A stretch of DNA of 64,000 bases, taken from NCBI GenBank assembly GCA_030017655.1, contig JASEIM010000010.1, positions 9,519-73,518 on the forward strand. The letters are read 5' to 3'. A program made the translations under genes and the position numbers. Positions 18,267 to 26,766 of the stretch are shown here, in pieces. This DNA comes from Methanobacterium sp. Lineage in GTDB: Archaea; Methanobacteriota; Methanobacteria; Methanobacteriales; Methanobacteriaceae. Within the stretch, counting starts at the first letter, position 1. Each line of letters begins with the position of its first letter. The notes under the pieces were generated by a model. The model ran no database searches and was not told where the DNA came from. It worked only from the letters and a program-made list of their open reading frames with translations.

Positions 18267-19343
18267 TTGGCTTTAATTGCTCATGATCATCTTCAATTAA
18301 TATTAGAGGTATCTGCAATAATCTATGTGGGAATTATGTTCCTGCTGAATATTGTACCAATATCATTGAGTCTTGTGCTTTTCATAGCTCTCATTGCGGG
18401 ATTAGGATTTTGTTTAATGTTTGGTATGGATGCGTTGTTTCTATTTTTACCGGTATCGCATTATGAATTTACCCATCCATATGGACCTATTGCTATACTG
18501 GCGGTAGTAACGGCTTTAAGTGCTCTGCCAATGATGAAAGAAGTTGGTATTAAAATTACTCATCTGAGATTGTTTATATACTTCATAATAGGGTTTATTA
18601 CAATTTCTGGAGGTTTAATGCACAGATCATTCTTACTTCTGTGGTTTTTAGGACTTCTTATTGGATTCTTTATTATTTCAAAATCTTTCAGGCAAAAATC
18701 AGTTTTCACTGTAAAAAAGGTATTAGCAGTGGCTTTAGTAGCTGTGTTAGGTTTTGGAGCACTCGAATTTCTTTCAAAAGCACTGGATATGTCCATATTA
18801 AGTCCTCTTTTAAGGATTTCAAGAATTGAAGATTTTTCACTGCCAAGCTTATCTCTGGTTTTAAAGAATTCAACATTCTTCGGCCATCTTCAAGGATCAT
18901 GTTACTGGGGCTCTGAATGTCTTGGTGGATCTGATGGATATATTTCCCTGCCAATGTCTCTGGTAATGATGTTCAGTTTACCATTCCCATTATTCTACGG
19001 AATTCTTGTATCTAAAAAGGATGTGATAGATTACATGCTGCCAGGAATATTCGGGGTCTCATTTGACTTTGGATACGGATTCTTAATTCTTGTTTTAATA
19101 TGGTGTATCGCTGTTCTCTTTATAGGTTTTAAAACATTGTCCATATATCGTAAGAAAAGAGAAAACGATAATCGTAAGTATCTTGGAAGGGAGGCACTTC
19201 TTATCGGATCCCTTACAGCATTTATCTCCCAGGCAATAGTAGGGTTATTTATAATGAACAGATCCATAAATGGAACCGCGCTTTTGACATTTATTTTCTT
19301 AAGTGCAATGGTAGTAGGCCATATAATGGTTATGAAAAAGTAA
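18267..19343 (+). CDS. Polytopic membrane protein of methanogens
   Basis: A 358-residue hydrophobic protein with about 9 membrane segments and one extracytoplasmic loop carrying a Cys pair (SCYWGSECLGGSDG, about residues 210-223). The start is TTG, with GGAGGA 6 nt upstream. I do not recognise a transporter or enzyme signature. It is the first gene of a run with DUF1890 and DUF1894, which are restricted to methanogens, so a methanogenesis-linked membrane role is possible but unproved. Confidence 0.75.
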   Translation: MALIAHDHLQLILEVSAIIYVGIMFLLNIVPISLSLVLFIALIAGLGFCLMFGMDALFLFLPVSHYEFTHPYGPIAILAVVTALSALPMMKEVGIKITHLRLFIYFIIGFITISGGLMHRSFLLLWFLGLLIGFFIISKSFRQKSVFTVKKVLAVALVAVLGFGALEFLSKALDMSILSPLLRISRIEDFSLPSLSLVLKNSTFFGHLQGSCYWGSECLGGSDGYISLPMSLVMMFSLPFPLFYGILVSKKDVIDYMLPGIFGVSFDFGYGFLILVLIWCIAVLFIGFKTLSIYRKKRENDNRKYLGREALLIGSLTAFISQAIVGLFIMNRSINGTALLTFIFLSAMVVGHIMVMKK

Positions 19344-19380
19344 TTATTTAATAAAATCAATAAAAATGTAAGTGAGAAAA

Positions 19381-19845
19381 ATGAAAAAAGCACTTATACT
19401 TTTAGGATGTCCTGAATCGCCTTCCCAAACACCAATGGCTGTTTATGTCACATACAAACTCAAAAATATGGGTTATGAAGTTACAACTGCCAGTACACCT
19501 TCTGCAATGAAGCTTTTAGAGGTAGGAGACCCGGAAGGACATTATATTGAAAAAAAAATTGATATAGATTCATGTATTGACCAATTGAGTGATGGAGCAT
19601 ATGATCTTCTTGTTGGGTTTATCCACAAAGATGCAGCAGTATCATATTTTGTAACATTTTACAGCATCCTCAATGTACCGTCAATTGCTATAATCTTCGA
19701 AAAAGACCCGGAAAAGCTTGAAGAGTTCGAAAATACTGTTTCAGAAAGTACAGATGCAAATATAGTGTCTGCAAGGGCTTATCATAATCCTACTCCTTTA
19801 AGAGTTAGGTTTGATAAGATGTTAAAAAAGCTGGAGAATTTATAA
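19381..19845 (+). CDS. DUF1890 methanogen protein
   Basis: A 154-residue protein with the DUF1890 N-terminus KKALILLGCPESPSQ and a Rossmann-like beta-alpha pattern. It contains VGFIHKDAAVSYFVTFYS and a conserved Cys near the start. The ATG at 19381 is preferred over a GTG at 19372, which doubles as its ribosome site. It overlaps the next gene by one base (TAATG), so they are translationally coupled. Family function is unknown; members occur in methanogens, paired with DUF1894. Confidence 0.85.
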   Translation: MKKALILLGCPESPSQTPMAVYVTYKLKNMGYEVTTASTPSAMKLLEVGDPEGHYIEKKIDIDSCIDQLSDGAYDLLVGFIHKDAAVSYFVTFYSILNVPSIAIIFEKDPEKLEEFENTVSESTDANIVSARAYHNPTPLRVRFDKMLKKLENL

Positions 19846-20153
19846 TGTTCTGCCTTGAAACATATTTACAGGAATCTGATGATTATGACATATTGATATC
19901 AAGGGCTGGTTTTAAAGACTGTGCCAAAGTTATTGAAGAAAATGCTCCTGAAATAATCTATGTAAATGCTGGAGAAAAGATATTAGGTGCTAGAATTATT
20001 GGAATACCTCCAATTCCGGTAGGTGTAAATAAAGAAAAAGGTACAATACTTTTCCCTTACACTAAACCTTGCTATGGGACTGCTGTGGTTGAAATACCTG
20101 TTGAACAGGAAGAAATAGATAAAGTAAAGGAATTGAATATTAAGGGATGTTAA
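19845..20153 (+). CDS. DUF1894 methanogen protein
   Basis: A 102-residue protein matching DUF1894 (FCLETYLQESDDYDILISRA, GARIIGIPPIPVGVN, PYTKPCYGTAVVEIP). Two cysteines (Cys3 and the one in KPCYGT) are notable. The start codon shares a base with the stop of DUF1890. The constant adjacency suggests that the two products form a complex; the biochemical role is unknown. Confidence 0.87.
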   Translation: MFCLETYLQESDDYDILISRAGFKDCAKVIEENAPEIIYVNAGEKILGARIIGIPPIPVGVNKEKGTILFPYTKPCYGTAVVEIPVEQEEIDKVKELNIKGC

Positions 20154-20212
20154 TTTAATAAAATAAGGTTGTTTTCATTATTCAATTTTTTTATATGAAT
20201 TTATTAAAGTTT

Positions 20213-20527
20213 TTAATCATCTTCTCTTTTATCCAGCAAAAATGAAGCAAAAGTAAACCCTGATCCAAGACGAACCTGACCTGCCACAGCTGCAGCTTCC
20301 AGGAGTTCATCCATATTTGCTCCAGCTTCTAATGCATTTTTCTTATGTGCTTTCACGCAGTGTTCACATTTAACTGCTACTGCACATGCTAGTGCTATTA
20401 TCGATTTTTCTTTAGAAGACAATGCTCCGTCTTTCATTATTTCTGTGGCTAAATTTTTAAATGCATCGTCTAATTCTCCACTAATTGCTTCTGTAAATCT
20501 GTAAGGTCTTGGTTTTTGTTCTTCCAT
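20213..20527 (-). CDS. AhpD/carboxymuconolactone-decarboxylase-like protein
   Basis: A 104-residue all-helical protein of the AhpD-like fold. The redox motif CEHC in VKCEHCVKAHKKNALEAGA matches the CxxC-x3-H alkylhydroperoxidase core, so a thiol peroxidase or disulfide reductase role is likelier than a decarboxylase. AAGGAGAT lies about 10 nt upstream of the ATG. It is divergent from the flavoprotein-like gene at 20867, with hairpin array A between them. Confidence 0.88.
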   Translation of the reverse strand: MEEQKPRPYRFTEAISGELDDAFKNLATEIMKDGALSSKEKSIIALACAVAVKCEHCVKAHKKNALEAGANMDELLEAAAVAGQVRLGSGFTFASFLLDKREDD

Positions 20528-20621
20528 TTCTGTTTATCTCCTTACTTTTGAATTTTTGCGACAATTTAAAATTTATCAAGAATAATATAATATTAAGATA
20601 ATAAATATTGAATGGAGTTGG

Positions 20622-20855
20622 GGAAAATCGCTGATTTTCCGAACCTTTCGAAATCAAAGATTTCGAATGTTTGCAAATCGGAGATTTGCAACCGGAAAAA
20701 TCAGAGATTTTTTACATGCTCACAAAACTGGAAGTTTTGTGGCCGCGAAAATGAAATTTTCGCATGCCGGTGGAAACTATGTTTCCTCGGCCTCGAATGC
20801 ATTGCATTCGGTGGCCCGAACACTGTGTTTGACGGCACAAAATAGAAAATTTTTG
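20622..20855 (+). repeat. Hairpin array A: ten consecutive small palindromes
   Basis: Perfect or near-perfect hairpins: 20622-20640 (GGAAAATC, loop gct), 20647-20667 (TTCGAAATC, aaa), 20671-20691 (TTGCAAATC, gga), 20695-20713 (aga), 20721-20741 (CACAAAACT, gga), 20745-20763 (GCGAAAAT, gaa), 20772-20786 (GGAAAC, tat), 20794-20810 (CGAATGC, att), 20817-20831 (CGAACA, ctg, one wobble) and 20838-20855 (AT-rich). Nine have 3-nt loops. ACCGG (20691-20695) and CCGGT (20767-20771) can enclose three of them. A TATA-like stretch near 20584-20595 lies upstream, so the array would form a 5' leader ending at the ribosome site of the next gene. Confidence 0.9.
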
Positions 20856-20866
20856 GAGGATTGATT

Positions 20867-21295
20867 ATGGATTTTAAAGACTGCATAAAATTTGCTAATG
20901 AAACACCTGTTTGCTACCTGGCAACAGCAGAAGGAGATCAACCAAGGGTAAGGGCACTTGGATTCTGGTTTGCTGATGAAAATGGATTTTATTTCCAAAT
21001 AGGAGCTATGAAAGACATGTATGGGCAACTTCAAGCAAATCCAAAAGTTGAAGCATGTTTCTGGCAGCCGGATGAAACAACAGGGACAATGATGAGGGTT
21101 GCAGGAGAAATAGAATTTGTAGATGACCCTGAACTTAAAAAGAAGGTTTTGGAAGACCGACCGTTCCTTAAAGAGTTTGGTATGACATTTGATAGTCCTG
21201 GACTTATAATTTTCCGTATAGCTAAAGGTGAAGCTTATTTCTGGACTATGGCAACCAATTTTGAGCCTAAAAAATTCATTAAATTCGGTGATTAA
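20867..21295 (+). CDS. Pyridoxamine-5'-phosphate-oxidase-like flavin-binding protein
   Basis: A 142-residue split-barrel protein (MDFKDCIKFANETPVCYLAT, PRVRALGFWF, QIGAMKDMYGQLQANPKVEA), typical of the small FMN- or F420-binding PNPOx-like family. It probably binds a flavin-type cofactor; true PLP synthesis is unlikely given its size. GGAGGA lies 6 nt before the ATG and immediately after the last hairpin of array A, so folding of that leader could influence translation. Confidence 0.9.
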   Translation: MDFKDCIKFANETPVCYLATAEGDQPRVRALGFWFADENGFYFQIGAMKDMYGQLQANPKVEACFWQPDETTGTMMRVAGEIEFVDDPELKKKVLEDRPFLKEFGMTFDSPGLIIFRIAKGEAYFWTMATNFEPKKFIKFGD

Positions 21296-21365
21296 ATATT
21301 TAAAACCAATATTTTCATTTTCTTCTTTCTACATAACATGAATTAATACCAATTGGGGTGATGTT

Positions 21366-22007
21366 ATGTCAGAAAGAAATATTAAATTTTGGGCAAATGT
21401 TTCAACCAGGTATGATACAGCAATAGATATTATCTTAGGGGAAAATTTAAGGCCAAAAATACTGGGAAAATTAAATAAAGAAGAAAATATGGGAAAATTA
21501 ATTGAATTTGGTTGTGGTTCAGGATATTTCACAAGAACATTGGCTGATAAATCAGAGAGTCTTATTTCAACTGATATTTCAGAAGAAATGCTGAAAATTG
21601 CAAAGGAAAGATTAAAAGGAATTGAATTTCAAACCATGGACTGTGAAAATTGTAAATTCAATGATGGAACATTTGATACGGCATTTATGGGATTAGTTCT
21701 TCTTTTTACTGACAATCCTCAAAAAGCCCTTAAAGAGAGTCATAGAATTCTAAAGCCTGAAGGTTCACTTATTAAAGCAGATCCGGATATTTCATATCTT
21801 TCCAGTTTTGGAAAGCTGAAATTTTTGTTTAGAACACTTGCAAATTACCGTAGAATACCACCTACAAGCCATTTCTTCACTTAACAAGAACTGTTAGATA
21901 TGCTTGATAAAACAGAATTTGAAGTGGCCAATAAGGAAATTATTCGTGATGAATCTAATCCTTACAGTCTTTCAGCTAATTATATCAGATCTGTAAGCAA
22001 GAAATAA
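21366..22007 (+). pseudogene. Class I methyltransferase interrupted by one nonsense codon
   Basis: A SAM-dependent methyltransferase of the UbiE/type-11 class: IEFGCGSGYFTRTLA (motif I), FQTMDCENCKF, FDTAFMGLVLLF and LKPEGSLIKAD. The frame stops at TAA 21882-21884 after ...TSHFFT. The same frame continues without a shift as QELLDMLDKTEFEV and on to a TAA at 22005-22007. FFTEQELLDML is what a relative would be expected to read, so a single GAA-to-TAA change explains the break. The SAM core is intact, so the 172-aa product might still fold. GGGGTGATGTT precedes the ATG. The TAA excludes pyrrolysine decoding. Confidence 0.8.
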
Positions 22008-22139
22008 AGAAATAAATTATAGGAACGTTAGCAATAGCAAATTATCAAGTCTTAAAAACTTATTTATTCTGTTTGCTGGATATATAATGAATTGATATTT
22101 GTTACTATAGAGCATTTATAATTGAAATAGTGAGATAAA

Positions 22140-22982
22140 ATGAAAATAACAGTACTGCTTGAAAATAGCAAATTCAAAGGCTCTAATTTAAACATAGAAC
22201 ATGGGCTTTCAATGTTTATAGAAAAAAATGGATTTAATGTCCTTTTTGATTTAGGAGGTTCCAAAGAATGTGGAATTAAAAATGCAGCTATACTTGGCAT
22301 CGATCTTTCTATGGTAAATATTGTGGCCATATCTCATGGTCATAGTGACCATACGGGAGGATTAATGAAATTTCTAGAAATTAACAATAAGTCACAGGTT
22401 TATATTAAAAAAGAGGCTTTATATCCACATTATTCTAAACGCCCTGAGGGTATGAAATATATTGGTATGAATGGTGAAATAGTAGAAAAATATCAGGATA
22501 GGTTTATTTTTGTTAATGAAACCACTGAAATTGCCCAGAATATATTTTTAGTGCCTCAAATTAATAAAAATTATTCAATACCTTCATGTAATCAGGTTTT
22601 ATTTGCTGAAGAGGATAAAAAGCTAGTTAATGACACATTTGAACATGAATTGTTCATGGTAATTGAAAATAATGATAATTTAATAATTTTTTCAGGTTGT
22701 GGACACAGTGGAATCAAGAATATTGTAGATACTGCCAAGAATTTGTTTCCAGGTAAGAAAATAGAATCAGTGATTGGTGGATTCCATCTTCAAGCAGGTA
22801 GTTTGGATTATGCATTGGCAGATGAAGAAGAAATTGAAGATATTGCGAACTGGCTAAAATCCGAAGTTTCTGGACAAATCTATACTGGACATTGCACAGG
22901 AGAACGTGGGATGAATTTAATGAAGCCAATTTTGAAAGATCGGCTTGAAAGGATTTATACTGGAATGAAAATTATCTTTTAA
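22140..22982 (+). CDS. MBL-fold metallohydrolase, dihydropterin synthase-like
   Basis: A 280-residue metallo-beta-lactamase-fold enzyme. The metal motif HGHSDHTGG (HxHxDH) lies near residue 66, a further His is in GCGHSGI, and others are in GGFHLQ and YTGHCTGE. The overall pattern matches the family annotated as 7,8-dihydropterin-6-yl-methyl-4-(beta-D-ribofuranosyl)aminobenzene 5'-phosphate synthase, the early methanopterin step. Several paralogs usually exist, so the exact substrate is uncertain. GTGAG lies upstream of the ATG. Single gene. Confidence 0.85.
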   Translation: MKITVLLENSKFKGSNLNIEHGLSMFIEKNGFNVLFDLGGSKECGIKNAAILGIDLSMVNIVAISHGHSDHTGGLMKFLEINNKSQVYIKKEALYPHYSKRPEGMKYIGMNGEIVEKYQDRFIFVNETTEIAQNIFLVPQINKNYSIPSCNQVLFAEEDKKLVNDTFEHELFMVIENNDNLIIFSGCGHSGIKNIVDTAKNLFPGKKIESVIGGFHLQAGSLDYALADEEEIEDIANWLKSEVSGQIYTGHCTGERGMNLMKPILKDRLERIYTGMKIIF

Positions 22983-23098
22983 ATTATTTTTTAATTATCT
23001 TACATTATTAAAAATTCATTTATAGTATTGGCAACATTATAGAGGATAGAGAACAAATTTTAATTTAAATCCATAATTAAATAATTTAGAGGAAAAAT

Positions 23099-24055
23099 AT
23101 GATAACTACCGTCGTGGGAAGCTACCCTCCAATACCAAGAGGACCATCATCAATATCAGAAAAACTATCAAGATTATTTGGGACATATGATGAATTGAAA
23201 CCAGCAATAGAGCTTGCAGTGCGAGATCAAATAGAAGCTGGTGTTGATATTATATCTGATGGTCAGGTAAGGGAGAAAATGGTTGAAATATTCGCAAAAG
23301 CCATACCCGGCATGACTGTAGATGATAATACTCCTAAAATCATTGGTAAAATAACCTATTCTCAAGGGTCTATAGGTGCTGATGACCTTAAATTTGCAAT
23401 TAAAACTGCAAAAAGAATTTCTAAACAATATGGGGAGAATCATGGTAAAGGCCTAGAAGAAGGAGTTAAAGGAGTTAAAGGAATAATAACAGGCCCTTCA
23501 ACACTTGTTTTCTCATCCAGGATGGAAGGATTTTATAAAAACAAGGAAGATGCGATAATTGACCTTGCTTATGTTTTAAAACGAGAAGCTGAATATTTAG
23601 AAGCTGTAGGAGCTGTTTATATTCAAATAGATGAACCATTTCTTTCTACAGGAATGGTAGATATTAAAGTTGCAAAAAAAGCTATTGAAATCATTACAAA
23701 GGATTTATCGATTCCTAAAGCTTTACATGTTTGCGGAGATTTGACCGAGGTCTTCAACGAGCTTTTAAGATTTGATGTTGATATTATTGATTGTGAATTT
23801 ACAAGTATTCCTAAAAATATGCAGATTCTTGAAAATGTGGATTTAAAAGGTAAAAAAATAGGTTTTGGATGTTTAAATAATAAAACTGATAAAGTTGAAA
23901 GTAAAGAGGAAGTAGAAAGTTTAATAAAAAAAGCAATAGATTTAGTTGGGAGAGATAATTTGATCATTGACCCTGACTGTGGAATGAGATTAAGATCAAG
24001 AGATGCAGCATTTGCAAAGCTCAAAGTGATGGTTGATGTTGCAAAAAATCTATAA
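23099..24055 (+). CDS. metE: Archaeal methionine synthase (MetE C-domain type)
   Basis: A 318-residue enzyme corresponding to the C-terminal catalytic barrel of cobalamin-independent methionine synthase. The archaeal short form takes the methyl group from methylcobalamin to homocysteine. Zinc ligands are visible as the His-Cys pair in ALHVCGDL and the Cys in DPDCGMRLRS, and IQIDEPFLS carries the substrate Asp/Glu. GAGGAAA precedes the ATG. The homocysteine it needs would come from the DUF39/ferredoxin pair 4 kb downstream. Its last codons are duplicated in array D. Confidence 0.93.
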   Translation: MITTVVGSYPPIPRGPSSISEKLSRLFGTYDELKPAIELAVRDQIEAGVDIISDGQVREKMVEIFAKAIPGMTVDDNTPKIIGKITYSQGSIGADDLKFAIKTAKRISKQYGENHGKGLEEGVKGVKGIITGPSTLVFSSRMEGFYKNKEDAIIDLAYVLKREAEYLEAVGAVYIQIDEPFLSTGMVDIKVAKKAIEIITKDLSIPKALHVCGDLTEVFNELLRFDVDIIDCEFTSIPKNMQILENVDLKGKKIGFGCLNNKTDKVESKEEVESLIKKAIDLVGRDNLIIDPDCGMRLRSRDAAFAKLKVMVDVAKNL

Positions 24056-24113
24056 AAAACAGGGATTTTTTGCACAACAAAATTAAAAATTTTGAATGTT
24101 GCAAAAAATCTAT
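24036..24113 (+). repeat. Hairpin array D containing a copy of the metE 3' end
   Basis: The 18-bp ATGTTGCAAAAAATCTAT, which encodes the metE C-terminus, occurs at 24036-24053 and again at 24096-24113. The first copy also pairs with a downstream inverted copy: TGCAAAAAATC (24040-24050) with GATTTTTTGCA (24064-24074), an 11-bp stem with the stop TAA in its 13-nt loop. Between the copies lies CAAAATT-aaa-AATTTTG (24078-24094), again with a 3-nt loop. The coding end thus exists as direct and inverted copies within 80 bp. Confidence 0.88.
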
Positions 24114-24191
24114 GAATGTAATTAAATTTAATATATAACAATTTAAAATATTAAAATTTACAAAATAAAAATTAAAGAGGCGGCTACCAAA

Positions 24192-24869
24192 ATGGCATTT
24201 CAAATTGAAGTCGAAGAAATAGCAGACGGCTGGGAAACACTTGTAAGAAAAATCATGGCTGAAGGCAAGGAAATAAATGACGAAAGAGGCTCATTAACCA
24301 AAGAAATTCTAAATACGCTTGTTACAGTTACAAATCCACTTGGAAATCAAATGTCTGAAGGTTTTTACCTAAACAAAATTGCCAAAGTACAGAAGATTAG
24401 AGTGCCTGAAGGTTATTTCTGGAGCGGAGATAAGCTTGAAGTGTACTCTGAACAGTTTTTAAGCAAAGATAAGCAGGGATTTATCTATACTTATGGTAAC
24501 AGGCTCAGAAAGCATTTTGAGGATATCGATCAGATTAATGTGGCTATTGATAGACTGAAAAACTGTGAAGAATCAAGGAGAGCTATATCTGTAACATGGG
24601 ATCCAACTGTTGACACCAAAACCAAAGAAGTACCCTGTATGATCCTTGTTGACTTTAAAATAAGGGATGATAAGCTCCACACAACAGCTTTATGGCGTTC
24701 TCATGATATATATGGTGCATGGTTCCCTAATGCTGTGGGATTAACTCATCTGGCTAAATATGCTGCAGATAAGCTTAATGTAGAAGTAGGAACAGTTACA
24801 ATTCATTCAATTAGTGCACATATTTACGAAGTTAATTTTGATGATGCTAAACAGATTTTAGGGTTATAA
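24192..24869 (+). CDS. thyA: Archaeal-type thymidylate synthase
   Basis: A 225-residue protein matching the methanogen thymidylate synthase family, shorter than bacterial ThyA. The nucleophile is Cys149 in KEVPCMILVDF, followed by the dUMP-binding region LWRSHDIYGAWFPNAVGL. It converts dUMP to dTMP with a methylene donor that in methanogens is probably methylene-H4MPT. AAAGAGG lies about 12 nt upstream of the ATG. It follows metE across hairpin array D; mch follows after 139 nt, grouping three C1-consuming enzymes. Confidence 0.92.
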   Translation: MAFQIEVEEIADGWETLVRKIMAEGKEINDERGSLTKEILNTLVTVTNPLGNQMSEGFYLNKIAKVQKIRVPEGYFWSGDKLEVYSEQFLSKDKQGFIYTYGNRLRKHFEDIDQINVAIDRLKNCEESRRAISVTWDPTVDTKTKEVPCMILVDFKIRDDKLHTTALWRSHDIYGAWFPNAVGLTHLAKYAADKLNVEVGTVTIHSISAHIYEVNFDDAKQILGL

Positions 24870-25008
24870 ATAAATTCTTAATTAAAATTTGATCTTAACT
24901 AAATTTCAAAAAATCAAATAGTAAATTAATTAAGGAATAATCGCTTAAACTCCATTTACAGAACAAATTTTGTATTCATTTAGTAATATCACATATTGAG
25001 GTGAAATA

Positions 25009-25971
25009 ATGGTAAGTGTCAATCTTGAAGCAAAAAAGACAGTAGACTATATGATAGAAAACTCAGCAGATTTAAATTTGATGGTAGAAAAGCTTGAAAA
25101 CGGTTCCACAGTAATTGATGCCGGTGTAAACGTTTCCGGAAGCCTTAAAGCAGGGGAACTTTACACAAAGGTATGTCTCGGTGGACTTGCAGAAGTAGGA
25201 ATCTCAATTCCAGGTGATCTCTCAGATAAATTTGCGTTACCTTCTGTAAAGATTAAAACCAATTCTCCAGCAATATCAACTCTTGGAGCTCAAAAAGCAG
25301 GATGGTCTGTAAGCGTCGGCGATTTCTTCGCACTTGGTTCTGGACCCGCAAGAGCATTAGCCCTTAAACCTGCTGAAACCTATGAAGAAATCGGATACAA
25401 AGACGAAGCAGATATCGCAATCTTGACTCTTGAAGCTGACAAATTACCTGGCCCAGAAGTCACTGATGAAATAGCTAAAGCATGTGATGTTCTACCGGAA
25501 AACGTGACAGTTCTCGTTGCTCCAACATCATCTATTGTTGGTTCAATTCAAATTGCAGGAAGGGTTGTAGAAAACGGTACCTACAAAATGCTTGAAGCAC
25601 TCCACTTCGATGTTACAAAGGTCAAATTTGCTGCAGGAATTGCCCCAATAGCACCTGTTGACCCTGACGGACTTAAAGCAATGGGTAAAACAAATGACGC
25701 TGTTTTATTCGGTGGTAGAACTTATTATTATATTGAATCAGCAGAAGGTGATGACTTAAAAGAATTAGCAGAAAAATTACCTTCATCAGCATCTGCAGGA
25801 TACGGAAAACCATTCTATGATGTATTTAAAGAAGCTGAATATGACTTCTACAAAATTGATAAAGGAATGTTTGCACCTGCTGAAGTCGTTATTAACGATT
25901 TAAGAACTGGTGAAATGTTTAGAGCAGGATATGTAAACCCTGAACTTCTCATGAAGTCATTTGGTTTATAA
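25009..25971 (+). CDS. mch: Methenyltetrahydromethanopterin cyclohydrolase
   Basis: Third step of CO2 reduction in methanogenesis: converts 5-formyl-H4MPT to 5,10-methenyl-H4MPT in the cytoplasm. At 320 aa it is full length, with family signatures GWSVSVGDFFALGSGPARAL, the phosphate-binding LVAPTSSIVGSIQIAGR and DAVLFGGRTYYY. GAGGTGA lies 6 nt before the ATG. Codon choice is richer in C-ending codons than in neighbours (for example GTCTCGGTGG), as expected for a highly expressed gene. A hairpin terminator follows. Confidence 0.98.
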   Translation: MVSVNLEAKKTVDYMIENSADLNLMVEKLENGSTVIDAGVNVSGSLKAGELYTKVCLGGLAEVGISIPGDLSDKFALPSVKIKTNSPAISTLGAQKAGWSVSVGDFFALGSGPARALALKPAETYEEIGYKDEADIAILTLEADKLPGPEVTDEIAKACDVLPENVTVLVAPTSSIVGSIQIAGRVVENGTYKMLEALHFDVTKVKFAAGIAPIAPVDPDGLKAMGKTNDAVLFGGRTYYYIESAEGDDLKELAEKLPSSASAGYGKPFYDVFKEAEYDFYKIDKGMFAPAEVVINDLRTGEMFRAGYVNPELLMKSFGL

Positions 25972-25975
25972 TTCC

Positions 25976-25995
25976 GTTAAAATTAATTTTTTAAC
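25976..25995 (+). terminator. Terminator hairpin after mch
   Basis: GTTAAAA and TTTTAAC pair around TTAATT, 5 nt after the mch stop, with T-rich sequence following. Together with the hairpin at 26030 it separates two convergent genes. Confidence 0.55.
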
Positions 25996-26029
25996 TACTA
26001 TTTTTTTATTTCCTTTAAAAAAGAAATTT

Positions 26030-26054
26030 GATGAAATTTACACTAAATTTCATC
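26030..26054 (-). terminator. Stop-codon-spanning hairpin of the GIN-domain lipoprotein gene
   Basis: A perfect 10-bp inverted repeat, GATGAAATTT and AAATTTCATC, around a 5-nt loop. On the minus strand the stop TGA of the lipoprotein gene (26052-26050) lies within the 5' arm, and T-rich DNA follows. It looks like an intrinsic terminator built from the gene's own last codon. Confidence 0.7.
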
Positions 26055-26766
26055 CCTGTATTTGCTCAATATTTCCAGCACCGTTTACCTGCTGAACTAC
26101 TCTTGGATTACCGATGTATTTTATTTCTCCACCACCATTTATCATTGCATTCAGTAGATCTGATACTCTTACGGTTCCCCTTCCAGCTCCGTTGATTGAT
26201 AAGGTTGTTATTTTACTGTTTAAGTTGGCGGCATTGTATTCTCCTGCTCCAGAGATATCTATATTCTGTTCGTTGACATTACCTGAAATGGTCATTCTTC
26301 CCGCACCGGATATCACTATTTTAAGTGTCTGAGTATTTAAATTGGCTAAATTACCTTCACCAGCCCCATTCATGCTAATGGCTAAATTATTAGCCCTTAA
26401 ACTGTTGGAATTAATTTTTCCACTTCCTGATGTATTGATGGAGTTTATATCTCGCACTGTTAAATAGATTTTAACGGGTTGTCTGGGTAAAGGCAGGGCA
26501 TTATCAAAGTTTATGGTTAATTTATTGTTGTTAACGCTGGTCTTAATGTAAGGCATAAGGTTGTCGTCAGCCTGAACTGTTAGAGATTCCCTGTTTCCCT
26601 GAGTTATAATAAGTTCACCAGCACCATTAAGTTCAATTTGGTTAAAAGAGCCTACATTACGTGATTCATTTACTATTTTTCCAGATCCGGTAATGTTTTG
26701 ACCTATACATCCAGATACTGCTATGATTGCAATAATAATCAAAGCTAAAGGAATAAATTTTTTCAA
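26050..26766 (-). CDS. Secreted lipoprotein with GIN (DUF2807) beta-helix domain
   Basis: A 238-residue exported protein. A signal peptide (KKFIPLALIIIAIIAV) ends in the lipobox VSGC, so it is probably lipid-anchored on the outer face. The rest is a DUF2807/GIN-type right-handed beta-helix with repeated NGAGE, SGAGR and NGGGE turns (for example LNGAGELII, ISGAGRMTI, INGAGRGTV). Such domains resemble autotransporter heads and are thought to bind surfaces; the ligand is unknown. The start is TTG, with GGAGGA about 7 nt upstream. Confidence 0.88.
   Translation of the reverse strand: MKKFIPLALIIIAIIAVSGCIGQNITGSGKIVNESRNVGSFNQIELNGAGELIITQGNRESLTVQADDNLMPYIKTSVNNNKLTINFDNALPLPRQPVKIYLTVRDINSINTSGSGKINSNSLRANNLAISMNGAGEGNLANLNTQTLKIVISGAGRMTISGNVNEQNIDISGAGEYNAANLNSKITTLSINGAGRGTVRVSDLLNAMINGGGEIKYIGNPRVVQQVNGAGNIEQIQG

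Noticed and set aside
20612..20864. Two open frames of 77 and 65 codons across array A
   Set aside because: Their sequence simply reads through the hairpins, giving compositionally odd, mirror-like peptides; stem pairing, not codon use, explains the bases, and neither has a ribosome site fitting its start.
21882..21884. Pyrrolysine-type recoding of the methyltransferase stop
   Set aside because: The codon is TAA, while pyrrolysine is inserted at TAG; a nonsense mutation or sequencing error is simpler.
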